NCBI GenBank assembly: GCA_031308135.1
Contig: JAHLJT010009436.1
Span: forward strand, 222,685,977 to 222,749,976
DNA length: 64,000 nt
Reading direction: 5' to 3'
Origin: Acheta domesticus
Taxonomy: Eukaryota; Arthropoda; Insecta; Orthoptera; Gryllidae
Below the pieces are notes generated by a model. It saw only the letters and a program-made list of their open reading frames with translations, had not been told where the DNA came from and searched no databases. Made by a program: the position numbers and the translations under genes. Positions 23,035-33,166 of this stretch are shown here, piece by piece (position 1 is the first letter of the stretch; each line of letters opens with the position of its first letter).

Positions 23035-23445
23035 GAAGATGGCAAGTGCAGCAAACAGTGGCAGGGCGTGCCGCGATTTCTCCTCGACCGACATGCCGCT
23101 TCGTTCCTGCTGCGCGCGAAACGTGCGAAAACCCGCAAACAAAAAGCAGCGCACGGCGCTTGAGCAATCGCTTCGCCGAGAACCGCGCCGTTGTTGGGAT
23201 GCGGCGCCCAAGGTGGCGGGGCGGGGCGGGGTGGAGGCAGACGGCGGCGTTGGCTTGAGTCACTGGCGTCGGCGGGGTGACATTGGAGTGGCAGCGGCAC
23301 CGCGGCGCCACCGCGGGCGCCAGGGCTCAACTTCGCACGGAGGAGGAAGGGGGAGGAGTGCATCCTACTGCGCGTGCGCGGGGTCGCATTCCGTGCGCTT
23401 GCCACCCAAGGTGCTTCCGCCTCCCCCTCCCCCTCCCCATCACTC
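23035..23445. promoter_or_regulatory. GC/CpG-rich island 9
   Basis: A 400-bp CpG-rich island with GGGGCGGGGCGGGG near 23217 (Sp1-like GC boxes) and a pyrimidine-rich CCTCCCCCTCCCCC stretch near 23420. Four to six overlapping frames on both strands are composition artefacts. Regulatory island or unrecognised first exon. Confidence 0.38.
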
Positions 23446-23533
23446 ATCATACTCGTACGGGTGGCTAGGCCTCAGACCTAACGAGCACCTCCCTATCTTT
23501 CACACTTCGATGTTTTACTCGATCGTGTAATAG

Positions 23534-23672
23534 TAGGGAGTTTTTGCAACCTCGAACGGTAACCACTCTCGATCTTCTGCTCGTGCGCAGTTAGTTTCGC
23601 ATCACTCAAGTGCATCTGCGCATGCGCAGAAGATCGATAGCGCTTAACATGCGAGGTGGCAAAAACTCCCTA
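23534..23672. mobile_element. Hairpin MITE flanked by TA (Tc1/mariner-like)
   Basis: Two 55-57-nt arms, 23534-23590 and 23616-23672, pair over most of their length around a ~25-nt loop. The outer 12 bases, GGGAGTTTTTGC, match exactly, and TCGATCTTCTGC also matches exactly. TA flanks the arms on both sides (23534-23535 and 23671-23672), the target duplication of Tc1/mariner elements. The right arm contains TGCGCATGCGCA, identical to the NRF-1 palindrome. The long hairpin could also be a small-RNA precursor, but the TA flanks favour a MITE. Confidence 0.65.
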
Positions 23673-26204
23673 ACGTTTTAATGGCACGATTTAAATCTCA
23701 CGCCCTTCACACACCCTTTATCCCCTTGCCTACCGATCTTTTCTCCCGTGGCGCTGCCATCATTACATGAACATTCAGTGCAGATGACACCATCACATGA
23801 TTTTCTCATAAGTCATCGTATGCAGCAAATGTAACTTGGGTCTTACACAATGTTTTTAATGCTTATGCGTTACATTGTTTTTGTCAAGACGCTGGGTGTG
23901 TGTGTGTGGGGGGGAGGGTGATGTGTGTTACCTATTGTGCATCCAAACATTTGATTGCAGTACGGAGCCTTATGGAGTATTGCCCTCTCTTTCTATCCAA
24001 TACAATTTTACATAAGACTCTCTCTTTCTACCGCAAGCTGTGTTGCCGATTCAGAAGGCTCGGGGTTATTCGGCTCATCCATACTATTTCACGCGCAAAT
24101 ACTTAACATGTTCATTCAACGATAGCTTCAATTGTGTTGATCTTAGACAATTGAGTTTTTTACCAGTTATTCCCAAAACCCTTATGGATGTGGTGGTTAT
24201 TTTGTAATTTAGTTTAATGGTTTAATTTCCGTGAAATTAATTATAAATGATAGCCAAGTGCTTACTTCTACATTTTGACGTCCTGAAATTTTCACTGTGC
24301 GAGAAACTTTTTTATTATTGCAGAAAAGCAGAAACACCCAGCGGATGAAATGACAAGGGAAGTCCAAATTTTGATATGAGACCAACCACATTTCTATATG
24401 AATCATGGTTCTTGAGTTAGACGGTAATAAAAATATTTTGTGCGCTCCCAAAGAACATCTCATGACGTTCAGTGATTTTGAGTACTCAGCAATTCTCAAC
24501 AGACGATGTGAAAGGAAAAATAGAGTATTAATTTTTGAATTTCACTTATTAAAAACATTGAAATACATTTAAACATATCTAAAAATGAATTAGAAATTTT
24601 CCAGTTAATAATATTAATTCCAAAGACATTCAACCAGTAGCTGTCGTAAATTGTGCTTTCAAATGCAAATATGAGACGAATTATTAGCTGGGTGTTCGAA
24701 AAGAATATGGTAATGAAAAGTCTGAATACTAATTGTCGCAAAACCACTACTTGCGATGCTTCTTTCTTCAAAAATCAATACTTATGGATTTTGAAAGGTG
24801 CTGAACAAGCTGGCAAAATTTCATGACAATCTGAGTATCCAGCACGGCGAGTGTTGCGTGTAAGCGCTGCTGAGAAGTGACAACGCTGTTCTCCATAAGC
24901 TCTGTACTGCAATCAAATGCTTGGACGCGCTGTAGTAGTTGAACCATTGCCTAGAAATGAATATACAATGAATTTGAACAGGTTTTATTTTACAGTATCG
25001 CACGTTTTTAGCAATAATTCATCCAGAAATAAAACTAATTTTAATTTTGAAAAATTTTTTTTTGTTTTCCAACATTATCAACCCTTTTTCGTTACTAGAA
25101 ATCCGTTTATCAAATGACTGTCTTGAGCCAGATTGTAACGAATTCGCCGTTTATGACGCGAATAATCGTGTTGTCATACATTCAGCCAATCGCAGCGAGA
25201 AATTTGTTGGGAGGTAACGATAAAACAAACTCTCTCCTAACGTCGTTTGTTTTCAAAGCATGTACTCCTGGCTGGAATAAAGCTTAATATTATAAACGAG
25301 TTACATTATATTTTCTTACCTTATCTTACTATTACGTGATGTTAAATTTTCTAAGAAATATATTTGTGTAATGAGAGGTCCCTCCAAAGAACAGGAAATA
25401 AATTAACTCGTCCCACGCTAGAAAACATTTGAATAATTGCGTGTAATAGTATCGTCTCCAGTATTTCAGTAGTATACCTTTGGGTTCCGGTTCTCACACG
25501 CAACCAATCTTTATAAATGAGGGCTCCAAAGAAAGAGAATTTCACGGAGACTTGACGAATTCCACTTTGACTTTAAAAATATGGATGATTTCTTTAAAAA
25601 AGCGCATCGAAATATTCATGTAAAATGCAACCCGTATCACATGTCAACCTATCGGCAAATAACTCATAAACGAAGCATTTTACTGCCTTAAAAAGTAAAA
25701 TTTTGAGGCCAAAGGCCTCAAAGAAACGTTTTTCACACCACAATCTACAAGATGAGACATTCTCCGATCCATTCAATTAACTTTTCGGTTTTACGCTTTA
25801 ATACCATCAAGGCCACCTCAATATTTCAACCCTTCCTGCTGGTAGCAATTTTTGTGGCGACACGCTTAGAAGGCTTAGATTCGACAATCTTTATTTACGC
25901 CTTCTGTTAACACCGTAGTTTGTGCAGTCTGACGAAGTTTATTTGCATTAAAATTCAAGATTTTTTCTCCAGCAACAACTAGAAGTACTATTATAATTGC
26001 TTGATACCTATACCTATGAAGATTTTCTTATGCGTGTAGTGAAATTATTCAATTAACGTTTTTTCATGGTCTATAAGTGCTGTGTACTTAATTGTGGAAG
26101 GATGTGGGTGTTCAGTGAAGAGTGAAGATTGTGTTGTGTTTTATCCGTACCAATATTTTCGTTATCATTCGATGAAATTTTCAAGTCAACGGGTTTAGAC
26201 ACGT
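23673..26204. other. Intergenic with an inverted repeat pair; no gene
   Basis: AT-rich DNA with no recognisable gene. The repeat copies at 23941 and 24890 are annotated separately. Confidence 0.55.
23941..24928. repeat. Inverted pair of a dispersed repeat
   Basis: CATTTGATTGCAGTAC and flanking bases at 23941-23982 recur reverse-complemented at 24890-24928. Translated in either orientation both give ASKHLIAVxSL, showing ~35-40 bp of close similarity. They could be the ends of one ~0.95-kb non-autonomous element or two separate insertions. No target duplication was recognised. Confidence 0.5.
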
Positions 26205-27330
26205 AGCTTTCTCAAAAGTAAAAAGCTAATATTTTTGTGACTATCACGAAAAACTAAACCTAGTTGACAAAGAATATTGAATAATTACTTCAAATGTCTT
26301 TAAGTGTTGGGAATTGTTCCAAGCAAATTCTCCATGATATTGAATAAATATTTATTGAAAATTTCTTTTACACATTAATTGCATTCTTTTACACATATTT
26401 GTAATTGTGTTAGTACATTGCAAGTTACCTTTATAGATACAAATAAAAGTATAGTAGTACTTTCCCTAGTAGAATGAAAATAGAACAAATAAACACGTTT
26501 GGTTAACTACTTTCCCTCTTAGCACGGGTACGCAAGGATAGGGGAAAGTGTGGGGTCTAACATGCGAGACTTTTAAAGTAGCTACGTAAAATAGCTTGAA
26601 ATAAATGAAAAACAAAAATCAAAACGCGCTAGCCTACAATACTACGTGAGCAATTAAAAAACAACTAAATTTAATTAAAAAGAATAGTGCAAGTCACCCG
26701 ACAACCCAACGATCGCATCCAAACGCACGATTTAAATGTTGGCGATCTGGAAGTATGTAACGAACGCCCAGCTGCAAACTCATATTGTAAATAAAACATT
26801 TGATATTAAACTCAGCTGCGGTTCGTTAAGATATTAAAAATGCACATCGTTTGGCAACATTCCCATAACCGAAGTGGGCTTTAATGCCTACTATGTAATG
26901 CTAACAAATGGTCACTTCAAAGGGCAAAGTCCTCGCGATATTTTTTGATTATTGCTTCGGAGCTCCGTCCGAGGTGATAAGGGCCACACTTTTTAGTATA
27001 CAAATAATTTTTCAATTTTCTCACCCCAGCAAGCTGGCTCCCCCTCCAAAACCACTCGGTTCTTCATAACAAATCAAGGAAAGTTAAATAATATTGCAAT
27101 GATAGGTCTGTTCTTGGAGATATTGTAAAGAGTAAAAACCTTTTCTACTATTTGACTATCAAGGAAAGCGAAAAGCTAACCTCAAGGTTTTATTCAAATG
27201 TTGTTTTTAAAGAAGTATGAATTGTTCCAAGAACACTCTCTGAGTTTAATTTCACTAAGTCTGTTTGGAGAACTGTCGACTTGCCATCGAAGTACATTAC
27301 TGGTTCCTCTCCTTTATGGAAAGGATAGTC
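26205..27330. repeat. Left flank: ~0.95-kb repeat units, blended with the LTR
   Basis: The stretch 26569-27320 follows, in order, the same sequence as 41750-42600 on the other side of the retroelement. Shared words include AAATAGCTTGAAATAAATG, AATCAAAACGCGCTAGCCTA, GAATAGTGCAAGTCA and TTTTCTCACCCCAGCAAG. The stretch 26205-26568 is a more diverged copy of 42350-42633, so at least one and a part units stand in tandem. From 26569 to ~27330 the repeat is interleaved with LTR and leader words of the retroelement, which looks like a hybrid consensus rather than real sequence. Confidence 0.7.
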
Positions 27331-27344
27331 AAATAATTGCAAAC

Positions 27345-27986
27345 GGAAGACATTAAGCGAGCTAATCGTCAGTAGTACCTCTTCAACAATTAAGAGGCTT
27401 TCAAGACTGCGATTGCCGTGCCCTGCATGCCCTGTCTCGACGGAACGTCCACGACGAAGCAAGCGGTCTTCATCGCCATTGCAGAGGACTTTTAAGGCCA
27501 GCCGATCGCCAGCAGTAACCTCTTGCACCCATTAAGAGGCCTTCGAGTCTGCGACCTGCTGCGCCTGCGCCATCCACTTCGGACCGGCCGGTGATCAACG
27601 GAACCTGCGAGAACGTCCCACTTCAGACGCGGATGTTGGTCTGGATCCTCATCTCTTCAATGCTGTAAGTGAGACTTCACACCGCTGTGTTAATGAGTGC
27701 AGTGCTTAGCTACAGTAGTCAAAGAGCTATTTTTGGTTATCGTGCATTTTCATTAAGCAAAATTCAGAAGTGCAACGTATCTTATAGAAGTGCAGTAGTT
27801 AAACGCAATAGTTTAAAAAGCTACTTTCGTATCCTGCATTTTTATAACCTGTGAACCAGAATTAAATTTATAATTCATTTCATTTTGAAAGTAACCAATT
27901 AGAAAATTAATTTAATTTTAAAGATTATCTTAATTGTATATTTTAAGGAATTTATTCCATAACTTAAGGTAAATTTTATTTACATA
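27345..27986 (+). other. Retroelement 5' leader, copy 1
   Basis: About 640 bp of noncoding leader with two direct repeats of a ~65-bp module (starting near 27369 and 27511), each with a CCTCTT...AAGAGG stem. A strong splice-donor word GTAAGT lies at 27665-27670, five bases after an ATG (27660). Errantivirus env mRNA is spliced from a donor upstream of or near gag, so this is a plausible donor. A weak 61-codon frame (27669-27854) starts at GTG and shows nothing recognisable. Confidence 0.5.
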
Positions 27987-28021
27987 ATGGCGCAAGGCTT
28001 CGAACCCCTCACAAGTGGGAA

Positions 28022-29170
28022 ATGGCACACATTAATCTGTTGCCAGAATTTAACGGTACTTCCGACTGTAATTTAGATTATTTCTTAGTCCAATGCGAGT
28101 CTTTCTTGCGAAATTTTCATAGATCTCCGGAAACCCCGAATGCAGAACTAACTAATATGTTCCTTTTCAATGTAGTAAAAGCCAAAATCAAAGGCGAAGC
28201 ACAATCAGTGCTCGATGTCGAAACAAATTCGAATTTCGAAAGACTAAAGGAAAAGTTAATAAGAAAATACGGAGACGCTCGCGACGAACACATCTTGTTC
28301 CGCGAAATATCCAATTGTTGTCAAAAACGCAATGAAAGTTTCCTGGAATATCATGACCGATTAAATCAACTACTCATTAAGTACAAAAGTACATTAAAAT
28401 TGAATCATCAAAATCCCATTCTAGAAATGAAGTTACAGGAAGCAGACGGAAAAGCTTTAGGCGCTTTCCGAGCAGGTATCCTTAACCCATATCGCGAATA
28501 CCTTAGGTACGCACAGATTACAGACCTCTCTCAAGCTCTTCGTGCATGCCGCGATTATGACAACGAACGAGCATACGAAAACTACATGGATTCATTGCGC
28601 AACAACCAAAAACAAAATCTTCCAACTCCCAACCAACAGGTTAAAACAAATCAAACTCCCACGTTTAATTTCAGAAGTAGCTTCCCCACACCTTTTACGC
28701 ATTCTAATTTTACTCCAAGTATGTCGCGTTTTCAGCCAATGTCACATCGACCTGAACCAAGTAGAGTCTTGCCACCGCATGTAAGTCAGCCGCAAAATCA
28801 CACGCAGCAAAATTTGCATCGTTCTCCTCTTATTAGGCCTCCCCAATTTCGACCACCTGTAGGTCAGGGAAGACCATATCCACATCCCTTGCAGATTGGA
28901 AGAATGCATGACCCGCCGAATCAACCGCAAGGTAATAGACAGACTCCCATGTCAGGTGTTTCCACTATCAGACAAAACGCGAATTACCACTACAATGACA
29001 ATCAGATTGACCATACTGACTATAGCGGACAGAATTATGAGGACACCTATGACGAAACCTCTCAGAAGTATGACTACTATTATCCAGAGCAGACAAATGA
29101 GAACTTCGAAACTAGCGAATTCGTGAACCAGGATTTTCGCGAGGTTGCGTCATCAATACCCAAGACTTGA
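28022..29170 (+). CDS. gag: gag, copy 1 (capsid-type protein; N-terminus frameshifted)
   Basis: The structural polyprotein of an LTR retroelement, which assembles the cytoplasmic particle. The frame is 382 codons. The native start is probably the ATG at 27987, which is in frame in copy 2. Copy 1 lacks one A near 28013, so its open frame starts at 28022. The N-terminal ~200 residues are charged and helical in composition (IRKYGDARDEHILFREI at ~residues 80-96), like retrotransposon capsids. The C-terminal ~150 residues are Gln/Asn/Pro-rich. No CCHC zinc knuckle is visible, as in many errantiviruses. It ends at TGA 29168-29170, while the protease frame is open from ~29116, giving a ~55-nt overlap in the -1 frame. 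No canonical slippery heptamer was spotted. Confidence 0.8.
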   Translation: MAHINLLPEFNGTSDCNLDYFLVQCESFLRNFHRSPETPNAELTNMFLFNVVKAKIKGEAQSVLDVETNSNFERLKEKLIRKYGDARDEHILFREISNCCQKRNESFLEYHDRLNQLLIKYKSTLKLNHQNPILEMKLQEADGKALGAFRAGILNPYREYLRYAQITDLSQALRACRDYDNERAYENYMDSLRNNQKQNLPTPNQQVKTNQTPTFNFRSSFPTPFTHSNFTPSMSRFQPMSHRPEPSRVLPPHVSQPQNHTQQNLHRSPLIRPPQFRPPVGQGRPYPHPLQIGRMHDPPNQPQGNRQTPMSGVSTIRQNANYHYNDNQIDHTDYSGQNYEDTYDETSQKYDYYYPEQTNENFETSEFVNQDFREVASSIPKT

Positions 29171-29757
29171 ATAATATACACAATGCTCCAGAACTCCCTT
29201 TCATCACGTTGTTTGGTCTAAAGATCTTAATTGACTCCGGCGCCAGCAACTCTATGATAAATCCGAACCCCGCTTACGAAATGTTTTCTGAATATCTTTT
29301 TAAGGAAAATTTTTGCATCCAGTCCATCCATGCTAAAACAATAGGAACGGACAACGTACGCTATCAGATATTTTCTGAGTACGGTCTGGACTCGCCTATT
29401 AATTTTAGAGTAATTCAGTGGCACAATTATTTTGATGCTCTCATCGGCTCTTCAGATTTTGCACGTCTGAAAGCGAAAATTGACTACCACACTAATACTA
29501 TCACCCTAGGGGATAAGAAGATTCCTTTCTACTTTCATTCCCCGTTCAAACAAAAACATCACGAAATCGAACAAAATTCTCACGATCTTACGATTCCAGT
29601 CAACATAAAACAAGGAGAAGTGTATGTCCCAGCTTTTATCCATGACGGTCACTACTTCCCCGACGCGATTCTAGTTGCCGAAGAGTATGCCGTTAATATC
29701 CCACGGAATGCTTTTCGGAAGTCGAATTTGACCAGCCTGTGTATGTCGAACCACTAG
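29116..29757 (+). CDS. pro: Aspartic protease and start of pol, copy 1 (one-base frameshift at ~29695)
   Basis: The protease releases the mature Gag and Pol products. The frame lies -1 to gag and is open from ~29116, so expression would need -1 frameshifting or a downstream start. The active-site motif is LIDSGASNS, with the catalytic Asp encoded at ~29233. Copy 1 lacks one A at ~29695 (CGTTAATATC against CGTTAAATATC in copy 2). This throws the frame into an early stop at 29757, while the true continuation is the frame called as pol from 29739. A sequencing error in an A-run and a real mutation are equally possible. Confidence 0.75.
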   Translation, partial: RIREPGFSRGCVINTQDLNNIHNAPELPFITLFGLKILIDSGASNSMINPNPAYEMFSEYLFKENFCIQSIHAKTIGTDNVRYQIFSEYGLDSPINFRVIQWHNYFDALIGSSDFARLKAKIDYHTNTITLGDKKIPFYFHSPFKQKHHEIEQNSHDLTIPVNIKQGEVYVPAFIHDGHYFPDAILVAEEYAVNIPRNAFRKSNLTSLCMSNH

Positions 29758-31631
29758 ACAGCGTCGACGTCCAGTCGCTTGAGATAAATTCAATTACCGA
29801 ACGAGATATCGGAGAGTTTTTGAGAACTCAGCATATGAATGACCTAGAAACAGAGGCAATATTCAACGTATGTTCGGAATTTGCCGATGTGTTCTACTTC
29901 CCCGGTTGCGACCTATCTTTTACTAATTCTGTGAAACACTATATCCGTACCACTGATGAGAGTCCGGTTTATAAAAGAAATTATCGTTATCCACCCCACT
30001 TGAAAGACCTTATCAATAAAGAAGTACAAAAGTTGCTAAATCAGGGCATTATTACACACAGCGAGTCGCCATATTGCAGTCCCGTGTGGATAGTACCCAA
30101 GAAAACGGACGCATCAGGCGAAAGGAAGTGGCGGCTAGTTATCGACTTCCGCGATTTGAATAAAAAGACTATTGAGGATAAATACCCATTACCTAGAATC
30201 GAGGAAATTCTTGATAGCTTAGGTAAGTGCCAGTACTTTAGTACTCTCGATCTGGCACAAGGTTTCCACCAAATCGAAATGGATCCTCGATCCATAGAGA
30301 AAACAGCATTTACTGTAGACAATCAACATTTGATGTTTAAGAGAATGCCTTTTGGAGTCCGGAACGCACCAGCCACATTTCAAAGAGTGATGGATAACGT
30401 GCTCAGACCGTTTCTCTATAAATTCTGCTTTGTGTACATCGATGATATTATCATTTTCTCGAAATCTTTAGAAGAACACGTCTATCATTTGTCACTTGTC
30501 CTGAAAAAACTACGAGAAGTTAATTTAAAAATTCAACTGGACAAGACAGAATTTTTACACAAGGAAGTTGCCTTTCTCGGACACGTAGTGACCCAGGACG
30601 GTATAAAACCCAATCCGGACAAAATTAAAGCTATAAAAGAATATCCGATACCTACCACGACGAAGGAAATTAAACAGTTTCTCGGGTTAACAGGCTACTA
30701 TAGAAAATTCATTAAGGATTATTCAAAGGTTAGTTTCCCTTTTACTCGATGCCTGAAGAAAGGCGCTAGAATTGATATACATGATGAAGCTTATAAAGGA
30801 GCTTTCGAACAGCTGAAAGTACTTCTCTCGAACGCGCCCGTCCTCGCCTACCCGGATTTCACGCAACCTTTCGTATTAACCACGGACAGTTCGAATTTCG
30901 CTTTAGGCTCCGTACTATCGCAAAATTCACACCCTATCGCATATCACTCTCGCACCCTGAATCCATCTGAACGTCATTACTCAACCGTGGAACGGGAGTT
31001 ATTATCTATTGTCGATAGTTGTAAGCGATTCAAACCCTACCTCTGGGGACGACGGTTTACAATAGAATGTGACCACAGGCCCTTACAATGGTTGTTTTCA
31101 CTGAAGGATCCCTCCTCCCGCCTGTACAGGTGGAAAATAAAGCTAGAGGAATTCAATTTCGAGATTAAGTACGTGAAAGGCAAAACTAATTACGTCGCCG
31201 ACGCGCTGTCTCGCATAGAAATTAATGCCCATGATGAAGACGCTAAACCAGACATTGCTACCGTCCCGGACAAAGACCATCAACAGGAAATTGACTGTCA
31301 GGCGATAAATTCTAATCTAGAAGACCCCATCTTCACCCTAAGAATGTCAGAAAGATCCCATTACAATGCGTTAGACCACATTTTCGTACCTACCACCGAT
31401 CTAGAGGAATATATCATTAACAAAGAAACGCAAGCTCGAGAAATGGCTGCTTGCAATCCCCAGCCAGAGAAGACTTCTTCCCTTCATGAATACCGAGTAA
31501 ATGACACTGTTTATGTAAAGGACCCGCCGACGCGTAACAAAAAATCCAAAAAATTGTATCGCGACGGCCTAGTGGTGAAAACCGAAACCAACAAAATCCA
31601 CTGCAAAATGAAAAACGGAAAGTCATCGTAG
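29739..31631 (+). CDS. pol: pol: reverse transcriptase-RNase H with only an integrase C-terminal remnant, copy 1
   Basis: RT copies the genomic RNA and RNase H removes the RNA strand. In the 630-codon frame the RT has [10 protein letters not shown] at ~170-179, the PFGVRNAP motif at ~204-211 and the polymerase motif YIDD at 233-236. RNase H shows Asp383 (TTDSS), Glu418 or Glu420 (VERE) and Asp445 (CDHRPL). After the RNase H connection at ~residue 493 a gypsy-type integrase should follow, with an HHCC finger and a DDE core. Neither is present. The last ~60 residues ([20 protein letters not shown]) look like the integrase C-terminal SH3-like domain. The protein is therefore internally shortened by roughly 300 residues relative to full errantiviral Pol. 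The final frame also slips near 31610-31630, so the expected tail runs on in the env frame. Confidence 0.88.
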   Translation: MYVEPLDSVDVQSLEINSITERDIGEFLRTQHMNDLETEAIFNVCSEFADVFYFPGCDLSFTNSVKHYIRTTDESPVYKRNYRYPPHLKDLINKEVQKLLNQGIITHSESPYCSPVWIVPKKTDASGERKWRLVIDFRDLNKKTIEDKYPLPRIEEILDSLGKCQYFSTLDLAQGFHQIEMDPRSIEKTAFTVDNQHLMFKRMPFGVRNAPATFQRVMDNVLRPFLYKFCFVYIDDIIIFSKSLEEHVYHLSLVLKKLREVNLKIQLDKTEFLHKEVAFLGHVVTQDGIKPNPDKIKAIKEYPIPTTTKEIKQFLGLTGYYRKFIKDYSKVSFPFTRCLKKGARIDIHDEAYKGAFEQLKVLLSNAPVLAYPDFTQPFVLTTDSSNFALGSVLSQNSHPIAYHSRTLNPSERHYSTVERELLSIVDSCKRFKPYLWGRRFTIECDHRPLQWLFSLKDPSSRLYRWKIKLEEFNFEIKYVKGKTNYVADALSRIEINAHDEDAKPDIATVPDKDHQQEIDCQAINSNLEDPIFTLRMSERSHYNALDHIFVPTTDLEEYIINKETQAREMAACNPQPEKTSSLHEYRVNDTVYVKDPPTRNKKSKKLYRDGLVVKTETNKIHCKMKNGKSS

Positions 31632-31648
31632 ATAACTACCACAAGTTT

Positions 31649-33166
31649 ATGTTCCATTTCAACTTAACCACTTTAACAGAAACGTTCTCCCAGATAAGAA
31701 ACACCACCGACTCCTTGAATACTAAAAGTAATAATACCTTTCCCTTCTTGTCTTACGAGATATCGATGCTACTAAAAGAGGCTGAAAAGGAACTTTCAAA
31801 ATTACTCCCCACACGCAATAGAAATAAAAGAGGTCTTGTCAATGGACTAGGAAAAATTATAAAATTTATTTCAGGAAATTTAGATCAGGAGGATTACGAT
31901 ACGCTTGAGGCACAAATTACCGCCTTGCAAAGCGACAGAGATCAGGAAATACGACATGTTAATAAACTAGTCTCGTTCAGTAATTCTATCACTCACAAAT
32001 TCGTAAATGAAATGAATCACATAAATTTAAACATGGGGCTAATTCAGCAAATATTGTCAAAGCAGGATTTCAAAGTAGACCTTTTAGAGCAGTATCAGTA
32101 CACTACGATGTGTTTAAGAAGATTCTTGAAGATTTTACGAACTCTAGAAAATACCATAAGTTTGTCTTTCCATGATATCACGAACGTTCAGTTGTTCTCC
32201 AATGAAGATGTTACCAATGTAATGAACCATCTGTATGCGGTTTATCCTGTCAAATCTATTGTTCATAGTGACCCTTACCATGTTTTTGAGAACCTCAAAT
32301 TCACAAAGAGCCAGGTTGTCATAATAGACCAAGGATTGGTCGTAATATTATCAGTACCAACTACTGATGGTAATAATTATCACTTGTACGCAATCACACC
32401 TGTGCCTACTATTAATAACGTCGTGTTAATTCCTTCCGAGAGGAATTATCTCCAGGGCCCTACCTCTAAATGGTCCACGGAAGATTGCATAAAAGGTACA
32501 TTAACATATGTTTGTGCTAATTACAATGTGAGAGTTACCAGTTGTAATCTGACGAAAACAACAGGATGTGATTTCGCACAGGTAACTAATGATGTAAAGC
32601 TGTTTCAACTTCTTAACAAAAATGACATCCTATTTTTCTCATCTCTTAAAGAAATTGTAATACAAACTTGCAATAATAACCAAACTTCGGTAGAACTACA
32701 AGGTTCATATCTAATCTATAGTAATGTAAATTGTCCTATATCAGCAATGAGTACCACATTAGAACCAAAGTCAACCACTCATGTCATGACGTTTCCACTT
32801 GTATATGTGTATAATGAACATGATGTAAAACTGAAAATTCAATTTCATCCATCCCACCTCGATGTAAATAAACTAAAATTAGACTTAATTCCCATCACAC
32901 CCACTCCTATTTTGTGGAAACAATTTAATGTAGTTGATATTGGTTTCGTATTGTTTATTTTATGTTTTGTATGTTATGTGTGTAGAAAAATGTTGTACAA
33001 GGTACTTCTTAAATTGGTGGTACGTCGGGAGAAAAAACAAATCCCCGAGGACGGGGAAGCGGATCTGGTGGGGGAGGACTTATATCCCCACGTACAGAGC
33101 GTACAGCCTGTACATAGCATTACGCAATGTACTCCGGAGCAAAGCAGGGCTTACGAATTTAATTAA
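31649..33166 (+). CDS. env: env, copy 1 (errantivirus fusion envelope; N-terminus unresolved)
   Basis: A membrane fusion glycoprotein related to insect errantivirus and baculovirus F-type envelopes. The frame is 505 codons. A furin-type site RNKR lies at residues 58-61, followed by a Gly-containing hydrophobic stretch (GLVNGLGKIIKF) in the usual fusion-peptide place. A coiled-coil-like segment follows, then a Cys-bearing ectodomain, a transmembrane helix at about 430-447 (FVLFILCFVCYV) and a basic cytoplasmic tail. No signal peptide is visible after the first ATG, and the open frame continues upstream into pol-derived sequence. The true N-terminus is therefore either supplied by splicing or lost. 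The C-terminal ~30 codons run into the 3' LTR. Confidence 0.82.
   Translation: MFHFNLTTLTETFSQIRNTTDSLNTKSNNTFPFLSYEISMLLKEAEKELSKLLPTRNRNKRGLVNGLGKIIKFISGNLDQEDYDTLEAQITALQSDRDQEIRHVNKLVSFSNSITHKFVNEMNHINLNMGLIQQILSKQDFKVDLLEQYQYTTMCLRRFLKILRTLENTISLSFHDITNVQLFSNEDVTNVMNHLYAVYPVKSIVHSDPYHVFENLKFTKSQVVIIDQGLVVILSVPTTDGNNYHLYAITPVPTINNVVLIPSERNYLQGPTSKWSTEDCIKGTLTYVCANYNVRVTSCNLTKTTGCDFAQVTNDVKLFQLLNKNDILFFSSLKEIVIQTCNNNQTSVELQGSYLIYSNVNCPISAMSTTLEPKSTTHVMTFPLVYVYNEHDVKLKIQFHPSHLDVNKLKLDLIPITPTPILWKQFNVVDIGFVLFILCFVCYVCRKMLYKVLLKLVVRREKKQIPEDGEADLVGEDLYPHVQSVQPVHSITQCTPEQSRAYEFN

Noticed and set aside
27669..27854. 61-codon leader frame repeated in both retroelement copies as an accessory gene
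   Set aside because: It begins at GTG, has no domain, and its conservation only reflects the near identity of the two copies.
29100..29175. Canonical -1 slippery heptamer in the gag-pol overlap
   Set aside because: The ~55-nt overlap was inspected and no X-XXY-YYZ heptamer in the gag frame was found.
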